From the NCBI GenBank assembly GCA_963169355.1, contig CAUJCR010000006.1, forward strand, positions 62,001 through 126,000: DNA of 64,000 bases, given 5' to 3'. Position numbers and translations under genes: made by a program. Source of the DNA: Bacteroidota bacterium (GTDB taxonomy: Bacteria > Bacteroidota > Bacteroidia > B-17B0 > Aurantibacillaceae). The notes under the pieces were generated by a model, which was given only the letters and a program-made list of their open reading frames with translations, was not told the DNA's origin and ran no database searches. The number at the start of each line of letters is the position of its first letter. Within the stretch, counting starts at the first letter, position 1. Positions 55,289-61,536 of this stretch are shown piece after piece.

Positions 55289-55648
55289 ATGAAAGCAGTT
55301 TTTCACATATTAGTTTCTGAGCGTTTAGGTACGTTGCTTAACTCAAGAGAAGCGGCTACATCTTTGCTTGATTTTGTTCGTGAAAATAAATGTTCAGTTA
55401 TTGAAATGGATTTTACTTCAGTAGAATTTATGTCAAGATCTTTCGCAGACCAATTTCACAAAGAAAAAATTATGTTACAAAACGATTACAATATTGTAAT
55501 TGAAGTTGTAAATGCTAATGAAGAGGTAGTAAATATTCTTAGAACAGTTTCTCGTACACAATCAAAATCTAATAGAGAATTTAATGATGTTCAAATTTTC
55601 AGTTTTTCTAATACTGATTTATTACAAGAACATTTACTTTCTATTTAA
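55289..55648 (+). CDS. STAS-like (DUF4325-type) protein
   Basis: 119 residues: strand-helix-strand pattern with ERLGTLLNSREAATSLLDFV, CSVIEMDFTSVEFMSRSFADQF and EVVNANEEVVNILRTVS, which is the STAS-like domain found next to GHKL ATPases. The Ser in FMSRSFAD sits where STAS proteins are phosphorylated. It is 80 bp after the ATPase gene with its own promoter. Together the pair resembles a kinase and anti-anti-sigma switch, but no sigma factor is close. Confidence 0.78.
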   Translation: MKAVFHILVSERLGTLLNSREAATSLLDFVRENKCSVIEMDFTSVEFMSRSFADQFHKEKIMLQNDYNIVIEVVNANEEVVNILRTVSRTQSKSNREFNDVQIFSFSNTDLLQEHLLSI

Positions 55649-56360
55649 CACCTCTTTTTTCTTATTTAGTACCAGGTAAAAAGGTGTTCCTTAGCCTGCT
55701 CCCAACAACAAAACACGCCAAACCAAAATAGCACATGCTTTAGTGCTGTCTTTTCAAGGCATACAGCATAAGCTATTTTGCCCTCTGGGCTTTGGGTTTG
55801 TCATGTTTGTTGTTTTAGTCACGGGCTTGCGTCACGGCAGCCTACTTTGTCCTTCAAGCAACTTCATTCTTTTCGTTCCACTTCACCCGTTCCATTCGCT
55901 TCGCTACTTACACTGGGTTTCATTTCACTTCAATCATTTCAGCCGCTTTCAGTCCACCGGCTGCCAACTTTTCAGCTCGCCTGCGTAGTCGCTCGGGCTG
56001 CGTTCAATAGGCGCTTATTTTTCGCGCGTTCGTTGAGCCTGCCGAAGCGAAAAAATAAACAAACCTATTTCACTTGTGTTGTCCATCGTGTGGCATAAAT
56101 TAAGGTAGATTAATTTATTGTTTTGCCACACTGGCAACAAGGGTTGCCTCCGCTTTCGTCGTGTCCTCCTCAAGCTCCCAGGCTGCCCACCCTCGCTCCA
56201 CTCGCAGGTGGCTCGCCGCACATCGGATTGCAAACCGTTCATTTCGTTCAGTGCACCTTTCAGGATGCACTTCACATCATTCACTATTTGCAACCTCATC
56301 CTACGCTAGCCGCAGGCGCTTTTACATTTGATAATAGAGCTTAATTGTAATGTATATTTT
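55649..56360. other. GC-richer non-coding block with dispersed-repeat look
   Basis: About 700 bp without a believable gene. The + strand is pyrimidine-rich and visibly higher in GC than the island. It contains CGTTGAGCCTGCCGAAGCG (56031-56049), a phrase I associate with dispersed repeats of Bacteroidota genomes, inside an inverted pair TTATTTTTCGC (56015-56025) / GCGAAAAAATAA (56047-56058). Short open frames here lack starts, codon bias and homology-like features. Confidence 0.5.
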
Positions 56361-56390
56361 ATTATACAAAAAGCGATATATTTGTATAAT
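56361..56390 (+). promoter_or_regulatory. Operator of the HipB-like gene overlapping its -7 box
   Basis: ATTATACAAA (56361-56370) and TTTGTATAAT (56381-56390) are perfect 10-bp arms around a 10-base spacer. TATATTTG at 56377-56384 lies across the right half, so binding would block transcription of the gene 13 bp on. Confidence 0.75.
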
Positions 56391-56402
56391 AAGTTTATCA
56401 TT

Positions 56403-56732
56403 ATGAAAAAATCTAAGTCGACATTGCTTCCTAAAGCTCAACGAATTTTAACAGAATTAGGTGAAAATATCAAACTGGCAAGACTTCGTCGAAGGTTTAG
56501 TTCTGAAATAGTAGCCGAGCGCGCAAATATAACTCGTGTAACTTTATTAAGTATTGAGAAGGGCGCTCCTACTGTAGCAATGGGAAATTACATGCAAGTA
56601 CTATTTGTGCTTGGGTTAGAAAAAGACCTGTTAAAAGTAGCTTCTGATGATATTTTAGGCAGAAAACTGGTTGATACTAATTTACTAATGAAACAGCGAG
56701 CTCCAAAAAAATCATCAGGTAAAACAAAGTAA
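56403..56732 (+). CDS. XRE-family HTH regulator, HipB-like, without HipA
   Basis: 109 residues from the ATG at 56403; a TTG 75 bp upstream is in frame but lies before the operator. The XRE fold is clear: LGENIKLARLRRRFSSEIVAERANITRVTLLSIEKGAPTVAMGNYMQVLFVLGLEKDL. This exact layout, with a basic tail, is that of HipB-like antitoxins that precede hipA in Bacteroidota, but no kinase gene follows; the next gene points the other way. It may be a solitary antitoxin or island regulator. Confidence 0.85.
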   Translation: MKKSKSTLLPKAQRILTELGENIKLARLRRRFSSEIVAERANITRVTLLSIEKGAPTVAMGNYMQVLFVLGLEKDLLKVASDDILGRKLVDTNLLMKQRAPKKSSGKTK

Positions 56733-56825
56733 CTTGACACTAAAAATCTGGTGTAAGTGCATAAACTTATCAGAGTTAATTACTTCAACCTCAATCTTCG
56801 CTAATCGAAGACGCTTTTACCTTAC

Positions 56826-57377
56826 TTAATCGTCTATTTTAATATTAGGATTTGACTCTGTCATTTTAATGGTTACCAATTGCTTCCCTTCATATATTTC
56901 ATGCTCTATACTGCTAATCCAAAAAGTGTCATCTCCAACTGCAGGTTTGATAAATGAAAAAATAAATTTTTCTCCTACTCTGGGTATTACATTTAAACCC
57001 AATCTGAAATACGCTTGTTTGCCTAGAAAGTTAATTGATAACACACAAATCCTTTGATTCTCATCTTTGAATTTTCTCGGATGATTCAAATTCAAATCGT
57101 AAATGGCGTAATAAATATCCCGTAAATCAGTTCCAATATGTGAGTATGATATTCCTGCTAATTTATAAACTTGTTTCAAATCAGGTATTACTATTTCACC
57201 GTCTATTTCATTTGGTTTATATGATAGTATCCAATTTAATAATTTGCCATAAGACTGATTTTCTTTCAAATTGAATAGAAGCTTACAATAATTTAAGTTA
57301 TTCATTAACGCTTCTAAAAAATCTCTACTATTTGGTTCAGTCAAACTTATTCCTAAAGTTCTATTTTTTGTTCTCAT
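56826..57377 (-). CDS. Hypothetical protein, 183 residues
   Basis: Not recognised. Alpha/beta, soluble, no signal; PDLKQVYKLAGISYSHIGTDLRDI resembles a helix-turn-helix-like stretch, followed by beta-rich CVLSINFLGKQAYFRLGLNVIPRVGEKFIFSFI. It is convergent with the HipB-like gene. A replication or DNA-binding role would fit its position near structured non-coding DNA, but the sequence does not show it. Confidence 0.55.
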   Translation of the reverse strand: MRTKNRTLGISLTEPNSRDFLEALMNNLNYCKLLFNLKENQSYGKLLNWILSYKPNEIDGEIVIPDLKQVYKLAGISYSHIGTDLRDIYYAIYDLNLNHPRKFKDENQRICVLSINFLGKQAYFRLGLNVIPRVGEKFIFSFIKPAVGDDTFWISSIEHEIYEGKQLVTIKMTESNPNIKIDD

Positions 57378-57714
57378 TGTTTATTCTTACGCTTTAAATT
57401 TAATAACTAGTTATGCAATCTTAAATAAAAAACAAAGCCAAGTTGGGTCTGTTCGCACTTTCCTTGCCCGGTAGCTTTCAAGGTCAAGCCCTCCGGGTTT
57501 TGCATAAAAAATCTCCACACTTCATTCGGTTTATAATGTAAACATTTATTGTACTACCTCATTCAGGTAGTATTTTTTATGCAAAAAACCTTGACAGCCG
57601 CCGCTACACAGCCCCCTTAATTTGCTTTCTTTTTTCTTTTTTTTCAGTTTTTTCTTTTCTCTTTTTCAAAATATATGTGCGCGATAGCGCAGCATAATTT
57701 TTAAATCCATAGTT
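57378..57714. other. Structured non-coding region between divergent genes
   Basis: 337 bp. Besides the three-way-junction repeat at 57498-57586 it has a TGCGC-GATA-GCGCA hairpin (57678-57691) and a long T/C-rich tract (57618-57668). No gene seen. Confidence 0.5.
57498..57586. repeat. Nested inverted repeats forming a three-way junction
   Basis: Outer perfect 15-bp arms at 57498-57512 and 57572-57586 (TTTTGCATAAAAAAT and its complement) enclose two hairpins: GTTTA/TAAAC (57529-57543) and TACTACCT/AGGTAGTA (57552-57572). The layout looks like an RNA or cruciform structure, perhaps an origin. Confidence 0.6.
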
Positions 57715-58137
57715 ATGCTTAAACATAAAATCAAAACACACAAATCAGGTAAAACTTACAATCAACCGCACTTCTTTATTTTAAATAAGGGTCTCAACTC
57801 AGGCAAACCGTTTAGGCATTATGTATGCAATTCATTTGTTTTCCTGGCAGATGATAAAAACGAAAGAGATTTTTATTATTTCATGTTACAAGGCATTTGG
57901 GAGCTTCGTTTGTTGCGTCCATATCTCAAAGGTACGGCAGTTGAGTTCGTTCGTTTAGGTGATGTTATTGATGTTTTGGAGGAGGTTTTAAATTCAATTA
58001 ATTCCGGTAATCGTTCATTTTATGATGTGCAAAAATCATTAGCACAAATTGAATTATTGCAAAATAATTTACAAACTCAATTAACCTATCTCATGCAACT
58101 GCGCAAATCTTTATTTCATAAATATTTAAAAAAGTAA
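57715..58137 (+). CDS. Conserved Bacteroidota protein, DUF6943-like
   Basis: 140 residues: basic start (HKIKTHKSGKTYNQPHFFILNKG), a central segment with NSFVFLADDKNERDFYYFMLQGIWE and a helical C-terminus. From memory this matches a family (DUF6943) that occurs in Bacteroidota integrated elements; I have no function for it. It is the only + strand gene of the right-end set and converges on the minus-strand genes at a shared terminator. Confidence 0.6.
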   Translation: MLKHKIKTHKSGKTYNQPHFFILNKGLNSGKPFRHYVCNSFVFLADDKNERDFYYFMLQGIWELRLLRPYLKGTAVEFVRLGDVIDVLEEVLNSINSGNRSFYDVQKSLAQIELLQNNLQTQLTYLMQLRKSLFHKYLKK

Positions 58138-58145
58138 ACCACAAA

Positions 58146-58173
58146 AAAAGTCGCTCCATTCGGCGCGACTTTT
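58146..58173. terminator. Bidirectional terminator between convergent genes
   Basis: AAAAGTCGC (58146-58154) and GCGACTTTT (58165-58173), 9 bp with A/T runs on both sides. Ends both the DUF6943-like gene and the minus-strand set. Confidence 0.8.
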
Positions 58174-58192
58174 ACTAAGATTTTAAAACAAA

Positions 58193-58381
58193 TTATTTAT
58201 TGAGTTTTTTAACTAACCACTTTAACAACAACGACACACTAAAACTAACCACCGCGCCAAGCCCGGCAAGAATAACTGTTTTCACAATATCTGATGAACC
58301 AACGTTCACAGCTACGGTTAAGACCGTTCCGGAAACAGTACCCAAAATAGTTCCGTTTTCTATGTTATTGTGTGTTGACAT
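58193..58381 (-). CDS. Small two-helix, holin-like membrane protein
   Basis: 62 residues from the ATG at 58381 (a TTG two codons earlier is possible). Polar start STHNNIENG, first hydrophobic segment GTVSGTVLTVAVNVG, a short GSSDIVK turn, second segment TVILAGLGAVVSFSVSLLLKW and the basic end LVKKLNK. The size and charge layout recall phage holins or small pore peptides. It is last in the minus-strand set, 10 bp after the KLTKADAG gene. Confidence 0.6.
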   Translation of the reverse strand: MSTHNNIENGTILGTVSGTVLTVAVNVGSSDIVKTVILAGLGAVVSFSVSLLLKWLVKKLNK

Positions 58382-58391
58382 GATCAAATAA

Positions 58392-58730
58392 TTATGCTAA
58401 GCCCGCATCAGCTTTAGTTAATTTTGCTCCACATTTTTCGTGTACATCAACCACAATGTCAGGTACTCGACCGGCATCCGCTTTGGTTAGTTTTACACTT
58501 GCCCAAATTTCTTGTGTGGTTTCGGAAGTATAACCTGCATCCGCTTTAGTTAATTTTGAACCATCACAAGTAATAGCCAAAATAATTTTACCACAAAGTG
58601 TATCATCCTGGCTTTCGTGATTCATGACCTCAACAGATTCTTTTGTTTTTACTACCTCATTTGCACAAGGCAAAATTTGTAACTCAACTTTAGTTTGAGT
58701 TTTTTCGATTTGATTTTTTTCTTCAGTCAT
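58392..58730 (-). CDS. Small protein with three KLTKADAG repeats
   Basis: 112 residues, soluble. The N-terminal half is acidic and Gln/Glu-rich (EEKNQIEKTQTKVELQIL) with Cys at 27, 46 and 55. The C-terminal half has KLTKADAG three times, separated by 15 and 15 variable residues; the last copy is followed only by Leu-Ala and the stop. The repeats differ in codons but not in amino acids. The layout of a conserved leader followed by repeated short units is like multi-core peptide precursors, but no maturation enzyme is near. It lies between two small membrane-protein genes. Confidence 0.65.
   Translation of the reverse strand: MTEEKNQIEKTQTKVELQILPCANEVVKTKESVEVMNHESQDDTLCGKIILAITCDGSKLTKADAGYTSETTQEIWASVKLTKADAGRVPDIVVDVHEKCGAKLTKADAGLA
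58402..58557 (-). repeat. Three in-frame repeats encoding KLTKADAG
   Basis: Copies at 58402-58425, 58471-58494 and 58534-58557, 69 and 63 bp apart (23 and 21 codons). Copies one and two differ at five third or first positions, all synonymous. Confidence 0.85.
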
Positions 58731-58757
58731 TTTGATAATGATTTTAATAATTACTAT

Positions 58758-58979
58758 TCAGTTTTGTTTAGCTGTTTCATTTTCGGTTACAGCTTGGCTT
58801 ACCGCAGTCGCTACGCTTCCTGCTACAATTAAGTAACCTCCAATAGTTACCACAATTGTTGGTATCGCAATAGGAGAGGCAACAATAACGCCGCCTGCGG
58901 CAGCTAATCCTAATCCAACATTTCTTAATATTTTAAAGAATTTTGGTGTTGGTGCTTTTAATCTATCTATAAGATTCAT
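58758..58979 (-). CDS. Small two-helix membrane protein
   Basis: 73 residues: amphipathic basic start NLIDRLKAPTPKFFKILRN, then two Gly/Ala/Val-rich hydrophobic segments (VGLGLAAAGGVIVASPIAIP and TIVVTIGGYLIVAGSVATAVS) and a polar tail. I recall near-identical small proteins in many Bacteroidota genomes, always of unknown role. It lies between the 249-residue gene and the KLTKADAG gene; a terminator at 59018 separates it from the former. Confidence 0.65.
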   Translation of the reverse strand: MNLIDRLKAPTPKFFKILRNVGLGLAAAGGVIVASPIAIPTIVVTIGGYLIVAGSVATAVSQAVTENETAKQN

Positions 58980-59017
58980 TGTAATGTTTTTTTTAATGAT
59001 TAATATTTTATTGATTT

Positions 59018-59052
59018 AAAAGTCCCTAGGCATAAATGCCTGGGGGCTTTTT
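59018..59052 (-). terminator. Terminator after the 249-residue gene
   Basis: Arms 59018-59032 and 59037-59051 form a 15-bp stem (two G-U) with loop TAAA; T-rich downstream on the minus strand. It suggests high expression of the upstream gene with limited read-through to the small genes. Confidence 0.8.
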
Positions 59053-59054
59053 GG

Positions 59055-59804
59055 TTAGGCTACCTCAACAATGCTTAACGCATTGTAAGCGCCATTTTTC
59101 AGAGAATACTGTGTAGCATTTACCATTTGTAAGAACTCAATTTGTAACATGAACAAATTTGTTCCTGTACCAGTTGCAGCTGCTGTTGGAGTTAAAACAA
59201 CGTTTGATGATACAGCATTAATCGGTAGGTTCACTACGTTTGAATACTTAATATCAGAAACATTGTTTGCAAAATCCACTTTAGCCCAAGCACCTTTGAT
59301 ATTGATGTGCGTTGCTCCAGAAGGAAACGCAATATCATTTGCAGGGATAAGTCCGTTAATGGTAATTACTCCAGTTGCAGTAGTCACTGCAAAAGGTTTG
59401 AATAAAATACTTCCTAAAATTGCTTTATCATTGAAATTAAAGCCTTTTAACAACGCTTTAGCAGGAGCAAGAGCAATGGCAACGCCAACTGTTCTTTTGC
59501 CTCTTACAGAGGTTGCATCAAGGTTTTTAATATCAGTCATCAACTTCGTTAATCGTGATGTCACACGATTATCTGAAGCTGTCATAAGCAATGGCCTTAA
59601 AGTATTTCTTACTAGCTTTCCTGAGCTAGCAGATGAACCAAATTCAGCACCGTTTTCTCGGGTACGGATAAATGCCGGGTCGTTAGCTATACGACTGGCA
59701 TCTACACCACCTTTTTCACGAGCCAAATGTCCATCTTGGGTTTTGTAAAAGGATAAATCTCCGATTTTACCTTTTAACTTTATGATTCCTTTTTGTCTTG
59801 CCAT
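59055..59804 (-). CDS. Conserved 249-residue protein of the right-end module
   Basis: Basic N-terminus (ARQKGIIKLKGKIGDLSFYK), a charged, conserved stretch DGHLAREKGGVDASRIANDPAFIRTRENGAEFG (about residues 24-56), a helical part, then a beta-rich C-terminal half ending in FMLQIEFLQMVNATQYSLKNGAYNALSIV. I recall this family as widespread and unnamed in Bacteroidota. No signal peptide, enzyme motif or membrane helix. The basic, Gly/Ser-rich start and beta-rich end could suit a structural, self-assembling protein, but this is speculation. It is the first gene of the minus-strand set and has its own terminator. Confidence 0.7.
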   Translation of the reverse strand: MARQKGIIKLKGKIGDLSFYKTQDGHLAREKGGVDASRIANDPAFIRTRENGAEFGSSASSGKLVRNTLRPLLMTASDNRVTSRLTKLMTDIKNLDATSVRGKRTVGVAIALAPAKALLKGFNFNDKAILGSILFKPFAVTTATGVITINGLIPANDIAFPSGATHINIKGAWAKVDFANNVSDIKYSNVVNLPINAVSSNVVLTPTAAATGTGTNLFMLQIEFLQMVNATQYSLKNGAYNALSIVEVA

Positions 59805-60100
59805 GATTGTGATTTTTAATTGATTTACAATTTGATTACTGCTGCGCAGTCAGTTTTCAAAAAGGTCAAATTCCAATCATATCGCGAATAGATTTTGTTT
59901 GACAATACAAAACTAAAACATCAAAATCCCACAACCATGAAAGCGTTGCGTTTGCACCCCTTGTTGTTAGCTAACTTCATTAAACATAATTTATGTATAT
60001 TTAATCCGTATTTACTCCCAGTCATAAGTATAGATAAAGTATGAGAGGGAGTAAACGAGTGATACGAGAAGCTATAAGGCGAAAACTTATGAACAAAGCA
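59805..60100. other. Upstream region of the right-end module
   Basis: About 300 bp without a convincing gene. On the minus strand TAGTTTTG (about 59907-59914) matches TAnnTTTG and could serve the 249-residue gene, although no TTTG is at the right distance. A 35-codon open frame from 59938 has no other coding signs. Confidence 0.4.
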
Positions 60101-60128
60101 AAATGTTTTACCTATGTTTTACCCATAA
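60101..60128 (+). repeat. Right integrase arm-type sites
   Basis: Two boxes, TGTTTTACCT (60104-60113) and TGTTTTACCC (60115-60124), in the same order and orientation as at 35883-35911; the flanking AAA and TAA are shared too. Confidence 0.65.
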
Positions 60129-60131
60129 ACA

Positions 60132-60168
60132 AAAAACCCTCTAAAATCAATAGATTCAGAGGGTTTTT
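60132..60168 (-). terminator. Island-borne terminator for tRNA-Cys
   Basis: AAAAACCCTCT (60132-60142) and AGAGGGTTTTT (60158-60168), 11 bp. It lies directly beyond the tRNA 3' end, inside the island, and replaces the displaced chromosomal terminator. Confidence 0.8.
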
Positions 60169-60169
60169 A

Positions 60170-60182
60170 GAGGTCCCGAGCG
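60170..60182. repeat. attR within the tRNA-Cys gene
   Basis: GAGGTCCCGAGCG, identical to 35756-35768. The island side brings nothing past this sequence, so the tRNA gene stays intact. Confidence 0.85.
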
Positions 60183-60241
60183 GATTCGAACCGCTGTACA
60201 AGCTTTTGCAGAGCTCTGCCTAGCCGCTCGGCCACAGGACC
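60171..60241 (-). tRNA. tRNA-Cys (GCA anticodon), island target
   Basis: 71 nt on the minus strand. Acceptor GGTCCTG/CGGGACC with one G-U, anticodon loop CTGCAAA giving GCA, T-arm with GCGGTTCGAATCCGC, discriminator T as required for Cys. An exact minus-strand TATTTTTG (60289-60296) about 50 bp upstream is a likely -7 element. Confidence 0.96.
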
Positions 60242-60335
60242 ATTTTGCTCTTCCCTTAAAAATCGGATAATTTATTAATAAGGGGTAGCAAAAATAAGAT
60301 TTTTTTAGCAAATTGCTCCTAAATTGTAAAAAAAA

Positions 60336-61478
60336 ATGGTTTTTCATTCAAAATTACCTCAAGTTGGCACATCAATATTTTCTGTAATGAGCGCCTTAGC
60401 TAAAGAACATCAAGCTATTAACCTCTCGCAAGGCTTCCCTGATTTTGATTGCGACCCAATATTGCTAGAGCTAGTAAAAAAATATAGTTCGGGTGGCTAT
60501 AATCAATATGCGCCCATGCCAGGCGTACAAGCGCTAAGAGAAACCATTGCTGAAATTTTAGCAAACTGTTACGCTGCTCATTACCATCCTGATACCGAAA
60601 TTACGGTTACTGCTGGTGCTACGCAAGGTATTTTCGCAGCCATTGCGGCATTTGTAAGAACAGGCGATGAGGTTATTTTATTTGAACCTAATTACGATAG
60701 TTATATTCCGGCTATTGAAGTAAATGGCGGTGTGGTAAAATCTATTCCGCTACAATATCCAGGTTTTAAAGTTAATTGGGATGTGGTAAAACAAACCATC
60801 AACGATAAAACAAAATTAATAATCATTAATACACCTCATAATCCAAGCGGCACCACCTTATCTAAAGAAGATTTATTGCAATTAGAACAATTGGTGTACG
60901 GAAAAAATATAATTGTAGTGAGTGATGAGGTGTATGAACACATGGTGTTTGATGCTCAAGCACACCAAAGTGTGGCAAGGTTTCCAAATTTGGCATCGCA
61001 ATCTATTATTGTGTCTTCATTTGGAAAAACGGTGCATGCCACAGGTTGGAAAATTGGTTATGTGGCAGCTAAACAAGAAATAATGAATGAGTTTAGAAAG
61101 GTTCATCAGTTTTTGGTCTTCTCTGTTAATCATGCCTTGCAAATGGCTTTAGCCGATTATTTAAAAACACCTACTAATTATCAAGGTTTGCATAATTTTT
61201 ATCAAAGTAAAAGAGATTATTTCCGACAACTAGTTGCTCCCTCTCGTTTTATCATTGAACCATGCCAGGGTACTTATTTTCAGTTATTAAATTACAAAAA
61301 CATAACCAATGAAAATGATGATGAATTTGCAATACGTCTTACCAAAGAAAAAAAATTAGCTACTATACCATTATCTGTTTTTTATACTCAAAAAACACAA
61401 CAACATTTACTGCGTTTTTGTTTTGCAAAGAAAAACGAAACACTTGAAAGAGCAGCCGAGATAATTTGTAAAATTTAA
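60336..61478 (+). CDS. YbdL-like PLP aminotransferase (methionine/glutamine transaminase)
   Basis: 380 residues, fold-type I. The PLP lysine is in SSFGKTVHATGWKIGY; NTPHNPSGTTL and SDEVYEHMVFD supply the cofactor-binding Asn, Asp and Tyr. N-terminal LSQGFPDFDC and YNQYAPMPG are typical for the YbdL/KAT family, which transaminates methionine, glutamine or kynurenine with 2-oxo acids. The omega-amidase-like gene three genes on would hydrolyse the 2-oxoglutaramate product, which favours the glutamine transaminase/methionine salvage route. Confidence 0.88.
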   Translation: MVFHSKLPQVGTSIFSVMSALAKEHQAINLSQGFPDFDCDPILLELVKKYSSGGYNQYAPMPGVQALRETIAEILANCYAAHYHPDTEITVTAGATQGIFAAIAAFVRTGDEVILFEPNYDSYIPAIEVNGGVVKSIPLQYPGFKVNWDVVKQTINDKTKLIIINTPHNPSGTTLSKEDLLQLEQLVYGKNIIVVSDEVYEHMVFDAQAHQSVARFPNLASQSIIVSSFGKTVHATGWKIGYVAAKQEIMNEFRKVHQFLVFSVNHALQMALADYLKTPTNYQGLHNFYQSKRDYFRQLVAPSRFIIEPCQGTYFQLLNYKNITNENDDEFAIRLTKEKKLATIPLSVFYTQKTQQHLLRFCFAKKNETLERAAEIICKI

Positions 61479-61536
61479 TTTGTATCTTTAACTATAAGTA
61501 AATGGCTTGTTTTTAATACACTAAACATTTTTTATA

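Larger units (their letters stand above)
35756..60182. mobile_element. 24.4-kb integrative defence island in tRNA-Cys
   Basis: Bounded by the 13-bp direct repeat GAGGTCCCGAGCG (35756-35768 and 60170-60182), the right copy being the 3' end of the tRNA-Cys gene. A tyrosine integrase gene lies 180 bp inside the left copy and points inward. Paired TGTTTTACC-type boxes lie inside both ends, as expected for integrase arm sites. Cargo: Xis-like HTH protein, RepA/AAA-type ATPase, type I restriction-modification with PLD and Fic proteins, Septu-like pair, GHKL/STAS pair, orphan HipB-like regulator and a right-end gene set. No conjugation, relaxase, terminase or capsid genes are recognised, so mobility would depend on excision and outside help. 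Confidence 0.88.

Noticed and set aside
55743-56344. Four overlapping open frames in the GC-richer block
   Set aside because: Composition follows the pyrimidine bias of the DNA, several frames are open at once, and none has a plausible start or domain.
58402-58557. CRISPR-like spaced repeats
   Set aside because: Only three copies, in frame within a gene, with synonymous differences and no cas genes; they are coding repeats.
57715-59804. Complete prophage
   Set aside because: Apart from holin-like peptides no terminase, portal, capsid, tail or lysin gene could be recognised anywhere in the island.
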